Notes: generated from the letters alone by a model not told the origin. A stretch of 7,240 nt of DNA from Anaerolineaceae bacterium (GCA_028714615.1 JAQTMA010000090.1:1-7240), one strand, 5' to 3'. Shown: positions 1 through 6,958, counted from the stretch's first letter. Program-made: numbers and translations.

Positions 1-15
1 TCACCAAAACGGGCA

Positions 16-1260
16 ATGCTTCAGCCCCCCAAATCCCTGCACATCCTGCTGGTGCACCAGTCTTTCGCTTCACTGCACGAAGCGGGAGGCACCCGGCACC
101 ACGAGCTGGCGCGCTACCTGGCTTCCCGAGGTCACCGGGTGACGATCATTACCAGCCGGGTGAGCTACCTGAGCGGCCGTCACGCCGCCGGCCACTCGCG
201 TTGGATGGAACGAGAGCTGGATGGGCCGAACATAACTATCCTGCGCACCGTTACGTACTCTGTCCTGCACCGCAGCTTCGCCCACCGGGTGTACAGCTTC
301 CTCAGCTTCATGGTCTCAGCCTTCATAGCCGGGCTCGGTGTGCGCCAGGTGGACCTGGTGTGGGGTACGTCGCCCCCCATCTTCCAGGGAATCACCGCAT
401 GGTTATTGGCCCGCCTCAAACAGGCGCCCTTTCTGCTAGAGGTGCGCGATCTGTGGCCGGCATTTGCCATTGCCGTTGGAGTGCTGCGCCAGCCAATGCT
501 CATCCGCATGTCGCTGTGGCTGGAGCGATTCCTATACAAGCACGCCGATCGGGTGGTGGTGAACTCGCCAGGGTATATTCAACACGTCGTCCAACGAGGT
601 GCGCGCTGGGTGGAGCTTCTCCCGAACGGCGCAGACCCGCAAATGTTCGACCCTTCTGCCGATGGCGCTTGTTTCCGGGAAAAATACGGCCTCGGCAATC
701 ACTTCGTAGCCTTATACGCCGGGGCGCACGGGCTTTCCAACGACCTGGGCGTGGTCCTGCAAGCGGCGGCTTGCCTGCGCAACCAACCGGAAATCGCCAT
801 CGTATTTTTAGGCGATGGGAAAGAAAAACATAACTTGATCGAGCAGGCGCGCACCTTGCAGCTCGAGAATGTGACCTTCGTTGCGCCGCTCCCGAAAAAC
901 GAGATGTCTGAAGCCCTGGCCGCTGCAGACGCTTGCATCGCTATCCTCAAACCAATCCCGTTATATGCAACCACCTATCCGAACAAAGTTTTTGATAGCA
1001 TGGCGGCAGGCCGACCGGTGATCCTGGCCATTGATGGGGTCATTCGGGAGGTGGTTGAGAGCGCCAATGCGGGTATTTTTGTTCCTCCCGGAGATGGCGC
1101 GGCGTTAGCCCTGGCCATCCAGCGCCTGGCCGGTTTGCCGGACCGCGGCCGTTCTCTCGGACGAAACGGCAGGCAAGCCATCGAGCGGGACTTTTCCCGG
1201 GGCGATCTAGCCGAAAAGTTAGCCTTGCTCATGTATGAAATGTGGAGGATGAATGGCTGA
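16..1260 (+). CDS. GT4-family glycosyltransferase, WcaI/WbuB-like
   Basis: This is a 414-residue GT-B fold glycosyltransferase that probably moves a sugar from a nucleotide-sugar donor to a polysaccharide or lipid-linked acceptor at the cytoplasmic face of the membrane. The N-terminal Rossmann half has the glycine loop and helix [17 protein letters not shown] (residues 24-40), then TSPP (118-121) and EVRDLWP (142-148), a combination typical of the WbuB/WcaI-like GT4 group. The C-terminal half has LPNG (202-205), YAGAHGL (234-240), FLGDGKEK (264-271) and [14 protein letters not shown] (322-335), the expected donor-binding region. Donor and acceptor cannot be read from sequence. The reading frame is open back to base 1 and the ATG at 16 has only a weak ribosome site, so the true start may lie upstream. 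The last 8 bases overlap the next gene, which implies co-transcription with phoBR. The family call is firm; the pathway is unknown. Confidence 0.87.
   Translation: MLQPPKSLHILLVHQSFASLHEAGGTRHHELARYLASRGHRVTIITSRVSYLSGRHAAGHSRWMERELDGPNITILRTVTYSVLHRSFAHRVYSFLSFMVSAFIAGLGVRQVDLVWGTSPPIFQGITAWLLARLKQAPFLLEVRDLWPAFAIAVGVLRQPMLIRMSLWLERFLYKHADRVVVNSPGYIQHVVQRGARWVELLPNGADPQMFDPSADGACFREKYGLGNHFVALYAGAHGLSNDLGVVLQAAACLRNQPEIAIVFLGDGKEKHNLIEQARTLQLENVTFVAPLPKNEMSEALAAADACIAILKPIPLYATTYPNKVFDSMAAGRPVILAIDGVIREVVESANAGIFVPPGDGAALALAIQRLAGLPDRGRSLGRNGRQAIERDFSRGDLAEKLALLMYEMWRMNG
1244..1248 (+). promoter_or_regulatory. Ribosome binding site for the phoB-type gene
   Basis: GGAGG lies inside the end of the glycosyltransferase gene, four bases before the ATG at 1253. 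It fixes the regulator start within the upstream coding sequence and supports translational coupling. An ATG at 1249 is out of frame with the regulator and can be excluded. Confidence 0.7.
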
Positions 1261-1969
1261 AAAGATCCTGGTCGTTGAGGATGAAGTATCCTTGCAGGAG
1301 ACCCTGGTGTACAACCTGAAGCATCAAGGTTACGAGGTGGAGGCGGTCGGGGATGGCCTGCAGGCTGTGGAGGCGGCGCGGAAAGCGCACCCCGACTTGA
1401 TCCTGCTGGACGTAATGCTGCCCGGCATCGACGGGTTTGAGGTCTGCCGTACATTGCGCAAGGAAATGAACACCCCGATGCTCATGCTGACGGCGCGAGA
1501 CGATGAAATCGACCGGGTAGTTGGGCTGGAGTTAGGCGCGGATGATTACATTACCAAGCCGTTTAGTATGCGCGAGCTCATGGCGCGGGTAAAAACCCGC
1601 CTGCGGGTGGTGCGCATGATCCGAGACGAGTTCAGCGCCAGCCCTGCCGTTGCGGATGTCCCCACTGCCCAACCGATGTTGTTCGGGAACTTGGCCATCG
1701 ACACCTTCCGCCGGGAAGTGCGCCTGGATGCTCAACCGCTGGCCATGAAACCGAAGGAATATGAGCTGCTGCTCTATCTGGCCCAGCACCGCGGTCAAGC
1801 CCTCTCGCGCGAGCAAATTTTGCAGAGCGTTTGGGGATGGGAATTCACCGGCGATAGCCGCACAGTCGACGTACATATGCGCTGGCTGCGGGAGAAGATC
1901 GAGACGGATCCGGCCACTCCCAGGCGAATCCTGACCGTACGCGGCGCCGGATACCGCTTCGACGGCTAA
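1253..1969 (+). CDS. phoB: OmpR/PhoB-family response regulator
   Basis: This is a 238-residue two-component response regulator, the likely DNA-binding activator of the phosphate regulon. The receiver domain (about 3-118) has the acidic pocket E9/D10, the phosphoacceptor D53 in LLDVMLPG, T80 and K102 in TKPF. A linker of about 20 residues rich in Ala, Pro and Val (126-140) leads to a winged-helix OmpR-type domain (about 142-237). That domain carries the recognition-helix region [14 protein letters not shown] (204-217) and the closing VRGAGYRF. Length and domain order are normal for the family. The gene overlaps the glycosyltransferase by 8 bases and is followed after one base by a PhoR-type kinase. 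The phoB assignment rests on that kinase and on the pstSCAB genes downstream; in Gram-positive naming it would be phoP. Family certain, phosphate role very likely. Confidence 0.9.
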   Translation: MAEKILVVEDEVSLQETLVYNLKHQGYEVEAVGDGLQAVEAARKAHPDLILLDVMLPGIDGFEVCRTLRKEMNTPMLMLTARDDEIDRVVGLELGADDYITKPFSMRELMARVKTRLRVVRMIRDEFSASPAVADVPTAQPMLFGNLAIDTFRREVRLDAQPLAMKPKEYELLLYLAQHRGQALSREQILQSVWGWEFTGDSRTVDVHMRWLREKIETDPATPRRILTVRGAGYRFDG

Positions 1970-1970
1970 C

Positions 1971-3728
1971 ATGGGTCGCACGATCCGCTGGCGGCTGACG
2001 ATTCCTTACGCCTTGCTGGTCATCGCGGCCATGCTGGGGCTAAGTTTGTACCTGGTCAGCGCTCTGCGTACTTCCTATCTGGACCGTCTAAAATCCAACC
2101 TGGCCGGTGAAGCGCGGGTCATCGCGGAGGCTGCCCGGCCGTTGATCGTCTCCCCCCCAGACCGGACGGCCCTCGAAGCGCTGGCTCACCGGTATGCGGA
2201 CTTATTACGCCGGCGGGTGACTCTCATCGCAACCGATGGGACCGTCTTGGGCGAATCGGAGACCGATCCGGCGCTCATGGAAAATCATCTGGGGCGCCCG
2301 GAAGTGCAGGCGGCGCTCAAAGGACAGGAATTCGGTGATCTGCGCTTAAGCGCCACGCTTCACGAGAAAATGATGTACCTGGCCGTACCCATCCAATCCA
2401 ACGGGAGAATCCTGGGGGTAGCCCGGGTTGCCGTTTCGGTGGCCAGCATCGAAGCAGAAATCGCACGTTTCCGCCAGACGATTTACCTGGCCGCCCTGGT
2501 AACCATCGCATTGGCTATCCTCACGACCACCCTGCTCACCGGGTATGCCTTGAGACCCCTGGGGGAGTTGACCCGCGCGGCCCAGCGCATGGCTTCCGGG
2601 GATCTGCAACCCACCCTGCTCCCCACTTCCAGGGATGAGATCGGTCAACTCAACCTGGCGTTCAACCAGATGGCTGACCACCTGCGAGAGAAGATCGACG
2701 CACTGCGCAGCGAACAGGACAAGCTCTCCGCCGTGTTGGCGCGCATGACGGATGGGGTCATCATCGTGGACGCACAGGGGGAGGTAGAGTTGATCAACCC
2801 GGCGGCAGCCCGCCTCTTTCGAGTCAACCAGGCAAGCGCCATTGGGAAAACTTTGATCGAGGTAGTACGGCAGCACCAACTGGCTGAGTTATGGCAGCGC
2901 TGCGTCCAGACCGGCGAACAGCAATCGACCACCCTCGAATTAAGCTCCGAGCGCCTCTTCTTGCAAGGTATTGCTACATCGCTCAAGCAATCCCTACCGG
3001 GCAGCATCCTGCTTCTGGTTCAGGATTTAACCCGCTTGCGCCGGCTTGAAACCGTCCGCCAGGATTTCATTAGCAACGTTTCCCATGAATTGCGCACGCC
3101 CCTGGCCTCGTTGAAAGCTCTCACCGAGACTCTACAAGAGGGAGCGCTTGAAGACCCACCAGCCGCGCGGCGTTTCCTGACCCGTATGGATACCGAAGTC
3201 GACACGCTCACACAGATGGTGCGCGAGCTGCTCGAGCTCTCGCGTATTGAATCCGGGCGGGTTCCCCTCAAATTGGAATCGGTCAGCGTGCAGGACCTGC
3301 TCAACCCGGCCGTCGAGCGCATGCGTTTGCAGGCCGAACGCGCCGGTTTACGTTTATCGCTGGAATGCCCGGCCGATCTTCCTGCAGTTCAAGCCGATTC
3401 GGAACGCATCGGGCAGGTGTTGGTTAACCTCCTGCATAATGCAGTCAAATTTACCCCTCCTGGCGGGGAAATTCATGTTGTAGCCAGCGCTGAACCAGGC
3501 CGGGTGGTCATCCAGGTGCGGGATAGCGGTGTGGGCATTGCCGAGAAAGACCTGGCGCGAATTTTTGAGCGCTTTTATAAAGCCGATCGAGCGCGCTCCG
3601 GTGGGGGTACCGGCCTGGGGCTCTCGATCGCCCGTCACCTGGTGGAAGCGCATGGGGGCAAAATTTGGGCAGAAAGTACACCAGGCTCTGGCAGCATCTT
3701 CTCATTTGACCTTCCCGTCGCTGCTTAA
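1971..3728 (+). CDS. phoR: PhoR-type membrane sensor histidine kinase
   Basis: This is a 585-residue sensor kinase, probably the phosphate-limitation sensor that phosphorylates and dephosphorylates the adjacent PhoB. The order is: membrane helix 1 (about 10-32); an extracytoplasmic domain (about 33-168) containing LIATDGTVLGESE and a MYLAVPI...GVARVAVSV end, typical of PhoR/WalK PAS-like or single-Cache sensors; membrane helix 2 (about 170-194); a HAMP linker (about 191-243); a cytoplasmic PAS domain (about 250-352, DGVIIVDAQGEVELINPAA); a dimerisation domain with the H-box SHELRTPL and phosphorylated H372; and an ATPase domain with the N-box NLLHNAVKFTP (N490), G1 DSGVGI (518-523), F-box FERFY and G2 GGTGLGL (545-551). 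ETLQEGALED after the H-box is characteristic of PhoR proteins. The start lies one base after the phoB stop with no clear ribosome site, so translation is probably coupled. All catalytic motifs are intact. Confidence 0.9.
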   Translation: MGRTIRWRLTIPYALLVIAAMLGLSLYLVSALRTSYLDRLKSNLAGEARVIAEAARPLIVSPPDRTALEALAHRYADLLRRRVTLIATDGTVLGESETDPALMENHLGRPEVQAALKGQEFGDLRLSATLHEKMMYLAVPIQSNGRILGVARVAVSVASIEAEIARFRQTIYLAALVTIALAILTTTLLTGYALRPLGELTRAAQRMASGDLQPTLLPTSRDEIGQLNLAFNQMADHLREKIDALRSEQDKLSAVLARMTDGVIIVDAQGEVELINPAAARLFRVNQASAIGKTLIEVVRQHQLAELWQRCVQTGEQQSTTLELSSERLFLQGIATSLKQSLPGSILLLVQDLTRLRRLETVRQDFISNVSHELRTPLASLKALTETLQEGALEDPPAARRFLTRMDTEVDTLTQMVRELLELSRIESGRVPLKLESVSVQDLLNPAVERMRLQAERAGLRLSLECPADLPAVQADSERIGQVLVNLLHNAVKFTPPGGEIHVVASAEPGRVVIQVRDSGVGIAEKDLARIFERFYKADRARSGGGTGLGLSIARHLVEAHGGKIWAESTPGSGSIFSFDLPVAA

Positions 3729-3737
3729 TCGGATTTC

Positions 3738-3758
3738 TTGTTAATCAAAAATTAACAA
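3738..3758. repeat. Perfect 8-base inverted repeat upstream of pstS
   Basis: TTGTTAAT (3738-3745) and ATTAACAA (3751-3758) are exact reverse complements separated by CAAAA. The stem is AT-rich and would be weak as RNA, and no U-tract follows, so a terminator role for phoR is unlikely. It covers the first two phased units of the proposed Pho box, so it more likely reflects regulator binding than RNA structure. Confidence 0.6.
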
Positions 3759-3802
3759 ATCCCTGACGGACTGTTAACCAGCTTCTCCCTGGTTCTTAAA
3801 GA
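3740..3802 (+). promoter_or_regulatory. Pho-box-like operator, six 11-base-phased units
   Basis: Eight-base units start at 3740, 3751, 3762, 3773, 3784 and 3795, exactly 11 bases apart: GTTAATCA, ATTAACAA, CCTGACGG, GTTAACCA, TCTCCCTG, CTTAAAGA. Four of the six share TTAA in the same register. Direct repeats with an 11-base period are the known architecture of PhoB boxes in E. coli, PhoP boxes in actinomycetes, and cyanobacterial Pho boxes with a CTTAACCT-like unit, which these resemble most. The array ends 8 bases before the proposed -10, the position where an activator can replace a -35 contact. Binding by the PhoB encoded upstream is inferred. The third and fifth units are degenerate, and the fifth may not be bound. 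Confidence 0.75.
3776..3794. repeat. 6-base inverted repeat in the phoR-pstS gap
   Basis: AACCAG (3776-3781) and CTGGTT (3789-3794) are exact reverse complements around a 7-base loop. The sequence after the second arm is CTTAAAGAG, with no run of T, so it does not look like a functional intrinsic terminator. It lies inside the proposed operator array. It could be a weak structure at the end of the phoR transcript or a coincidence of the operator repeats. Confidence 0.4.
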
Positions 3803-3807
3803 GCCCA

Positions 3808-3816
3808 TGTTATCCT
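3808..3816 (+). promoter_or_regulatory. Extended -10 promoter of pstS
   Basis: TGTTATCCT has the extended -10 dinucleotide TG, one spacer base, and TATCCT (4 of 6 matches to TATAAT). No good -35 hexamer is present 17 bases upstream (the region reads CCTGGT), as expected for an activator-dependent promoter. The proposed Pho boxes fill the -35 position. Predicted transcription start is about 3822-3824, giving a leader of roughly 43-45 bases. Confidence 0.6.
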
Positions 3817-3850
3817 TTCTCCATGAACAATAATCAACTTTCACAATCTA

Positions 3851-3860
3851 GGGAGAAGGA
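3851..3860 (+). promoter_or_regulatory. Strong ribosome binding site of pstS
   Basis: GGGAGAAGGA contains AAGGA six bases before the ATG at 3867. This favours that ATG over the in-frame ATG at 3882 (MKSF...), which has no comparable site. It is the best ribosome site in the pst operon, in keeping with high demand for the binding protein. Confidence 0.75.
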
Positions 3861-3866
3861 AAACTT

Positions 3867-5033
3867 ATGTTTCGCGGTGCAATGAAAAGTTTCGTTCTGT
3901 TCTTGGGGGTCACAGTATTACTATCGGCCTGTGCGCCGGCAGCAACCAATAGCCCTGCAACTGCAACCAGTCCGGCAATGGCTACCAGCCCGGTAGTCGC
4001 CGGTAACCCGACGGATCAACCCACGAACCAGGCAGCCCCGGTGGGCTCGATCCAGATTACCGGGGCCGGCGCTACGTTCCCGTTCCCACTTTACTCTCGC
4101 TGGTTCTACGATTACGCCTTCGTCGATTCCTCTGTCAAGTTCAATTACCAATCCATTGGATCGGGGGGCGGCATCCAGCAGATCACGCAGAAGACCGTCG
4201 ACTTCGGCGCATCGGACGCCATCCTGAATAAGGATCAGTTCGCAGCCGCTCCCGGTATCCAGATGTTTCCCACCGTAGCCGGTGCGGAGGCAATCGTCGT
4301 CAATCTTAAAGGCGCAGACGGCAAACCTCTGACCCAGCCAGTCAAGTTCACCCCAGATGTTCTGGCGGGCATTTACCTGGGCAAGATCACAAAATGGAAT
4401 GACCCGGCCTTAGTCGCTGCGAATCCAGACGTAACCTTGCCAGCGAAAGATATCCTTGTGGTGCATCGCTCTGATGGCTCTGGAACTACCTATATCTTCA
4501 CCGACTACCTTTCCAAGGTTAGCCCGGAATGGAAGAGCACCGTCGGGAATAGTTCCTCGGTCAAGTGGCCGGTTGGGTTAGGCGGTAAAGGCAATGAAGG
4601 CGTGTACGGCACGGTAACCCAAAACGAAGGCGCCATCGGCTATGTCGAACTGGCTTATGCCATCCAGAACAAAGCTGTCCTCAACCTGTTGCAGAATCAA
4701 GCTGGCCAATTTGTGGCTCCCTCCGTTGCAGGGACTCAGGCTGCTATGGCGGATTTCGGCACGGAATTGGGCGACCAGTTGGCCATCTCCATCGTCAACG
4801 CCCCCGGAAAAGATTCCTACCCCATCGCCGGATACACCTACATTCTGATGTACATGGACCAGCAAGATTGCGTCAAAGCACAAAAGTTGATCCAGTTTGT
4901 CAAGTGGGCCTATGGCGAAGCCGGTGATAAAGATGCAGCCGACCTGCAATACGTTCCGCTGCCCCAGGCGGTCAAGGACCAGGTACTTGCCAAGCTGGGC
5001 AAGGTAACCTGCCAGGGCAAACCCTTGAGCTAA
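3867..5033 (+). CDS. pstS: Phosphate ABC transporter substrate-binding lipoprotein PstS
   Basis: This is a 388-residue extracytoplasmic phosphate-binding protein that delivers phosphate to PstCA. Residues 1-22 form a lipoprotein signal peptide: a charged start, a hydrophobic core and lipobox LSAC with the lipidated Cys22. A Thr/Ala/Ser/Pro linker (about 23-60) tethers the domain to the membrane. The binding domain has GAGATFPFPLYSRW (66-79), SIGSGGGIQQI (96-106), VDFGASDA (111-118), GKITKWNDP (172-180) and RSDGSGTT (201-208). By alignment with E. coli PstS, the phosphate contacts map to T70, F71, S99, D117, R201, S205, G206 and T207, all present, so specificity for phosphate is likely. The C-terminal region keeps GYVELAYA and YPIAGYTYILM. 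Two further cysteines (C335, C382) could form a disulfide. Expression is probably driven by the Pho-box promoter immediately upstream. Identification is firm. Confidence 0.96.
   Translation: MFRGAMKSFVLFLGVTVLLSACAPAATNSPATATSPAMATSPVVAGNPTDQPTNQAAPVGSIQITGAGATFPFPLYSRWFYDYAFVDSSVKFNYQSIGSGGGIQQITQKTVDFGASDAILNKDQFAAAPGIQMFPTVAGAEAIVVNLKGADGKPLTQPVKFTPDVLAGIYLGKITKWNDPALVAANPDVTLPAKDILVVHRSDGSGTTYIFTDYLSKVSPEWKSTVGNSSSVKWPVGLGGKGNEGVYGTVTQNEGAIGYVELAYAIQNKAVLNLLQNQAGQFVAPSVAGTQAAMADFGTELGDQLAISIVNAPGKDSYPIAGYTYILMYMDQQDCVKAQKLIQFVKWAYGEAGDKDAADLQYVPLPQAVKDQVLAKLGKVTCQGKPLS
3951..4004 (+). repeat. Imperfect 18-base tandem repeat in the PstS linker
   Basis: Three adjacent 18-base units encode SPATAT, SPAMAT and SPVVAG (residues 29-46). 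The units have diverged in sequence but keep the Ser-Pro start. This looks like expansion of a flexible low-complexity spacer between the lipid anchor and the binding domain. The third unit is poorly conserved. Confidence 0.5.
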
Positions 5034-5057
5034 TCGGTTTTTCGAAGACGGGGTTTT

Positions 5058-6074
5058 ATGACGGAAACAAATTTCGATTTGAAATCCTCACGGGGAAGAA
5101 TCCCCGCACCCTCCAGCCCGCAGTCCAAGACTGCGGGCTTGGGTTCGTTTTGGCGGCATGGAGACGTGTTATTCAACGCCTTAATTGGTCTGGCAGCCAT
5201 TAGCGTAGTTGTATTATTGGTAAGTATCGCCTTCGAGCTCTGGCAGAATTCGGCGCTTTCACGACAGGCATTCGGGTGGTCTTTCATCACATCCACCCAA
5301 TGGGATCCGGCCATCGCACGCTCGTTTGGCGCGTTCCCATTCTTGATCGGCACGCTGGTCACCTCTTTATTAGCCTTGGTGATCGCCGTCCCGGTTGGTT
5401 TGGGCATCGCCATTTACCTGGCTGAGCTGGCGCCGATTTCCCTCCGCCAGCCGCTCGGTCTGCTGGTTGAGCTGCTGGCGGCTATCCCCAGCGTGGTGTA
5501 TGGCGTGTGGGGTTTGTTTGCCCTGATCCCGGCAGCAATCCGCCCCTTAGCAGAGGGACTCAGCAACCACCTGGGTTTCATCCCTCTCTTCACCGGACCG
5601 GTGTTCGGGCCCTCACGCCTGGCTGCCGGGCTAATCCTGGCTATCATGATCCTGCCCACCATCGCCGCCATCAGCCGGGACGTTTTCCTGGCAATTCCGG
5701 CAGCGCAGCGCGAGGCAGCCCTGGCGCTTGGCTCCACCCAATGGGAGTCGATCTGGCAAGTCTTGATCCCTTACGGTCTATCCGGCCTGTTAGGAGCGAT
5801 CATCCTCGGATTGGGACGCGCCCTGGGTGAGACAATCGCTGTCACGATGGTCATCGGCAATAACTCAGATCTCACCGCTTCCCTTTTGCATCCAGGGTAC
5901 ACCATGGCCTCCCTGATTGCCAATGAGTTCAGTGAAGCGACCTACAACCTTTATTTGAATGCACTGATCGAGATCGGGTTAATCTTGTTTGGCCTGACCC
6001 TGGTGCTCAACCTGATGGCCCGGTTCCTGATCTGGCGCACGGCTCGCAAAATCTCACCGGAGGCCCGTCTATGA
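5058..6074 (+). CDS. pstC: Phosphate ABC transporter permease PstC
   Basis: This is a 338-residue inner-membrane permease that pairs with PstA to form the phosphate channel. About six membrane segments are visible, near residues 37-60, 93-122, 133-160, 187-211, 240-266 and 298-324. Family signatures are the stretch ELLAAIPSVVYGVWGL (138-153), the EAA coupling loop EAALALGSTQWESIWQVLIP (219-238) that contacts PstB, and GRALGET (253-259), whose charged residues are conserved in PstC. The gene starts 24 bases after pstS with a modest GGGG ribosome site. The N-terminal tail (about 1-34) is polar, low in complexity and encoded in part by a perfect palindrome (see 5115-5139). A TTG at 5139 is in frame and would give 311 residues, also a normal PstC length, so the start is somewhat uncertain. 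The stop overlaps the pstA start by 4 bases. Confidence 0.94.
   Translation: MTETNFDLKSSRGRIPAPSSPQSKTAGLGSFWRHGDVLFNALIGLAAISVVVLLVSIAFELWQNSALSRQAFGWSFITSTQWDPAIARSFGAFPFLIGTLVTSLLALVIAVPVGLGIAIYLAELAPISLRQPLGLLVELLAAIPSVVYGVWGLFALIPAAIRPLAEGLSNHLGFIPLFTGPVFGPSRLAAGLILAIMILPTIAAISRDVFLAIPAAQREAALALGSTQWESIWQVLIPYGLSGLLGAIILGLGRALGETIAVTMVIGNNSDLTASLLHPGYTMASLIANEFSEATYNLYLNALIEIGLILFGLTLVLNLMARFLIWRTARKISPEARL
5115..5139. repeat. Perfect GC-rich palindrome near the pstC start
   Basis: AGCCCGCAGTC (5115-5125) and GACTGCGGGCT (5129-5139) are exact reverse complements with a 3-base CAA loop. The stem extends by two more GC pairs (5113-5114 with 5141-5142) across a bulged T. It begins 57 bases after the pstC ATG and encodes residues 20-28 of the polar tail (SPQSKTAGL). 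It is by far the strongest hairpin I noticed in the window. The bases after it, GGTTCGTTTTGG, are only moderately T-rich. It could be a dispersed palindromic repeat, an attenuator or mRNA-stabilising structure between pstS and pstCAB, or a chance feature of a tail under little constraint. Confidence 0.8.
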
Positions 6075-6958
6075 CTGCTATGCAAATGCGAGCTTCTACC
6101 TACAGCCGGACGCGTTGGCGAAAGGGCGTCAACCGCGTCATGCTCAGCCTGACTGGTTTATTCACATTATTGGCCGTCATTCCGTTGGGCTGGATCCTGG
6201 TGTATGTCATCCTCAAAGGCGCTCCAGCCCTGTCGCTCAGCTTCTTCACCCAATTGCCCACCCCGGCAGGCGTCCCGGGCGGCGGTTTACTGAACGCGCT
6301 GGCCGGCTCCGCCATGACCGTCGGTATGGGCGCCATAATCGCTACCCCCATCGGCGTCCTGGCGGCTGTCTTCCTGCTATATCGGGGTAGCACCCCCTTC
6401 GGGACTGCCTTACGCTTTGCAACAGATGTGATTTCCGGTGTGCCCTCGATCGTCATGGGCATCTTTGCATACACCCTCATCGTACTCCCCCAACGACATT
6501 TTTCCGCTTTGGCCGGCGGAATAGTTCTGGCTTTTATCATGCTGCCCATCATCCTGCGCACCACCGAAGAAATGCTCAGGTTAATTCCGGGTACCTTGCG
6601 CGAGGGCTCCTTAGCGCTGGGAGCATCCGAGTGGCGCACAACCCTCTCGGTGCTCTTGCCAGCCGCTGCCAATGGCATGTTGACCGGACTGATGCTGGCG
6701 ATCGCCCGTGCGGCGGGTGAAGCCGCGCCCATGCTCTTCACTGCATTTGGCAATCCCTTTTTGAGCTTCTCCGCAGATCAACCGGTTGCCACATTACCCC
6801 ACACAATTTTTGTCTATGCAATTTCACCCTATCCCGATTGGCAGGCGAAAGCTTGGGGAACCGCCCTGGTATTGATCGCCCTGGTGTTGGCTCTCAATAT
6901 CGGGGCCAGGATGTTTGCCTCCTGGCGTGCGCGAAAACTGGGCCAGGCGCGAACTTGA
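6071..6958 (+). CDS. pstA: Phosphate ABC transporter permease PstA
   Basis: This is a 295-residue inner-membrane permease, partner of PstC. A basic N-terminal tail (1-22) precedes about six membrane segments, near residues 24-48, 77-104, 116-140, 147-165, 200-224 and 262-283. Family marks include GGGLLNALAGSAMT (70-83), ISGVPSIVMGIFAY (121-134), the EAA coupling loop REGSLALGASEWRTTLSVLLP (177-197) and ARAAGEAAPMLFT (212-224). Length is normal for PstA. The ATG overlaps the pstC stop in an ATGA junction, with GGAGG at 6059-6063 seven bases upstream. Internal ATGs at residues 4 and 6 are less well placed. Tight coupling fits equal production of the two channel subunits. Confidence 0.94.
   Translation: MTAMQMRASTYSRTRWRKGVNRVMLSLTGLFTLLAVIPLGWILVYVILKGAPALSLSFFTQLPTPAGVPGGGLLNALAGSAMTVGMGAIIATPIGVLAAVFLLYRGSTPFGTALRFATDVISGVPSIVMGIFAYTLIVLPQRHFSALAGGIVLAFIMLPIILRTTEEMLRLIPGTLREGSLALGASEWRTTLSVLLPAAANGMLTGLMLAIARAAGEAAPMLFTAFGNPFLSFSADQPVATLPHTIFVYAISPYPDWQAKAWGTALVLIALVLALNIGARMFASWRARKLGQART

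Noticed and set aside
201..833. 210-codon open frame overlapping the glycosyltransferase
   Set aside because: Shadow frame: Arg/Pro/Gly-rich translation with no family motifs, while the main frame carries full GT4 motifs.
1585..1600. Inverted repeat GCGGGT-AAAA-ACCCGC inside phoB
   Set aside because: Short stem in the middle of conserved receiver-domain coding sequence with no T-run; expected by chance in GC-rich genes.
2152..2158. Run of seven C in phoR as a possible phase-variation tract
   Set aside because: The frame is intact across it, it encodes ordinary Ser-Pro-Pro in a variable loop, and seven bases is too short to argue for switching without variant data.
3729..3802. Intrinsic terminator after phoR
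   Set aside because: Both hairpins in the gap are short, and neither is followed by a T-run.
3729..3866. Riboswitch or structured RNA in the pstS leader
   Set aside because: The predicted leader is only about 45 bases and unstructured by eye; the DNA repeats upstream explain regulation better.
5591..5603. Palindrome CACCGG-A-CCGGTG in pstC
   Set aside because: Only 13 bases, no usable loop, lies within coding sequence; probably chance.
6100..6753. 217-codon open frame on the minus strand opposite pstA
   Set aside because: Antisense shadow of a hydrophobic permease gene; translation shows no recognisable domain and no ribosome site was seen.
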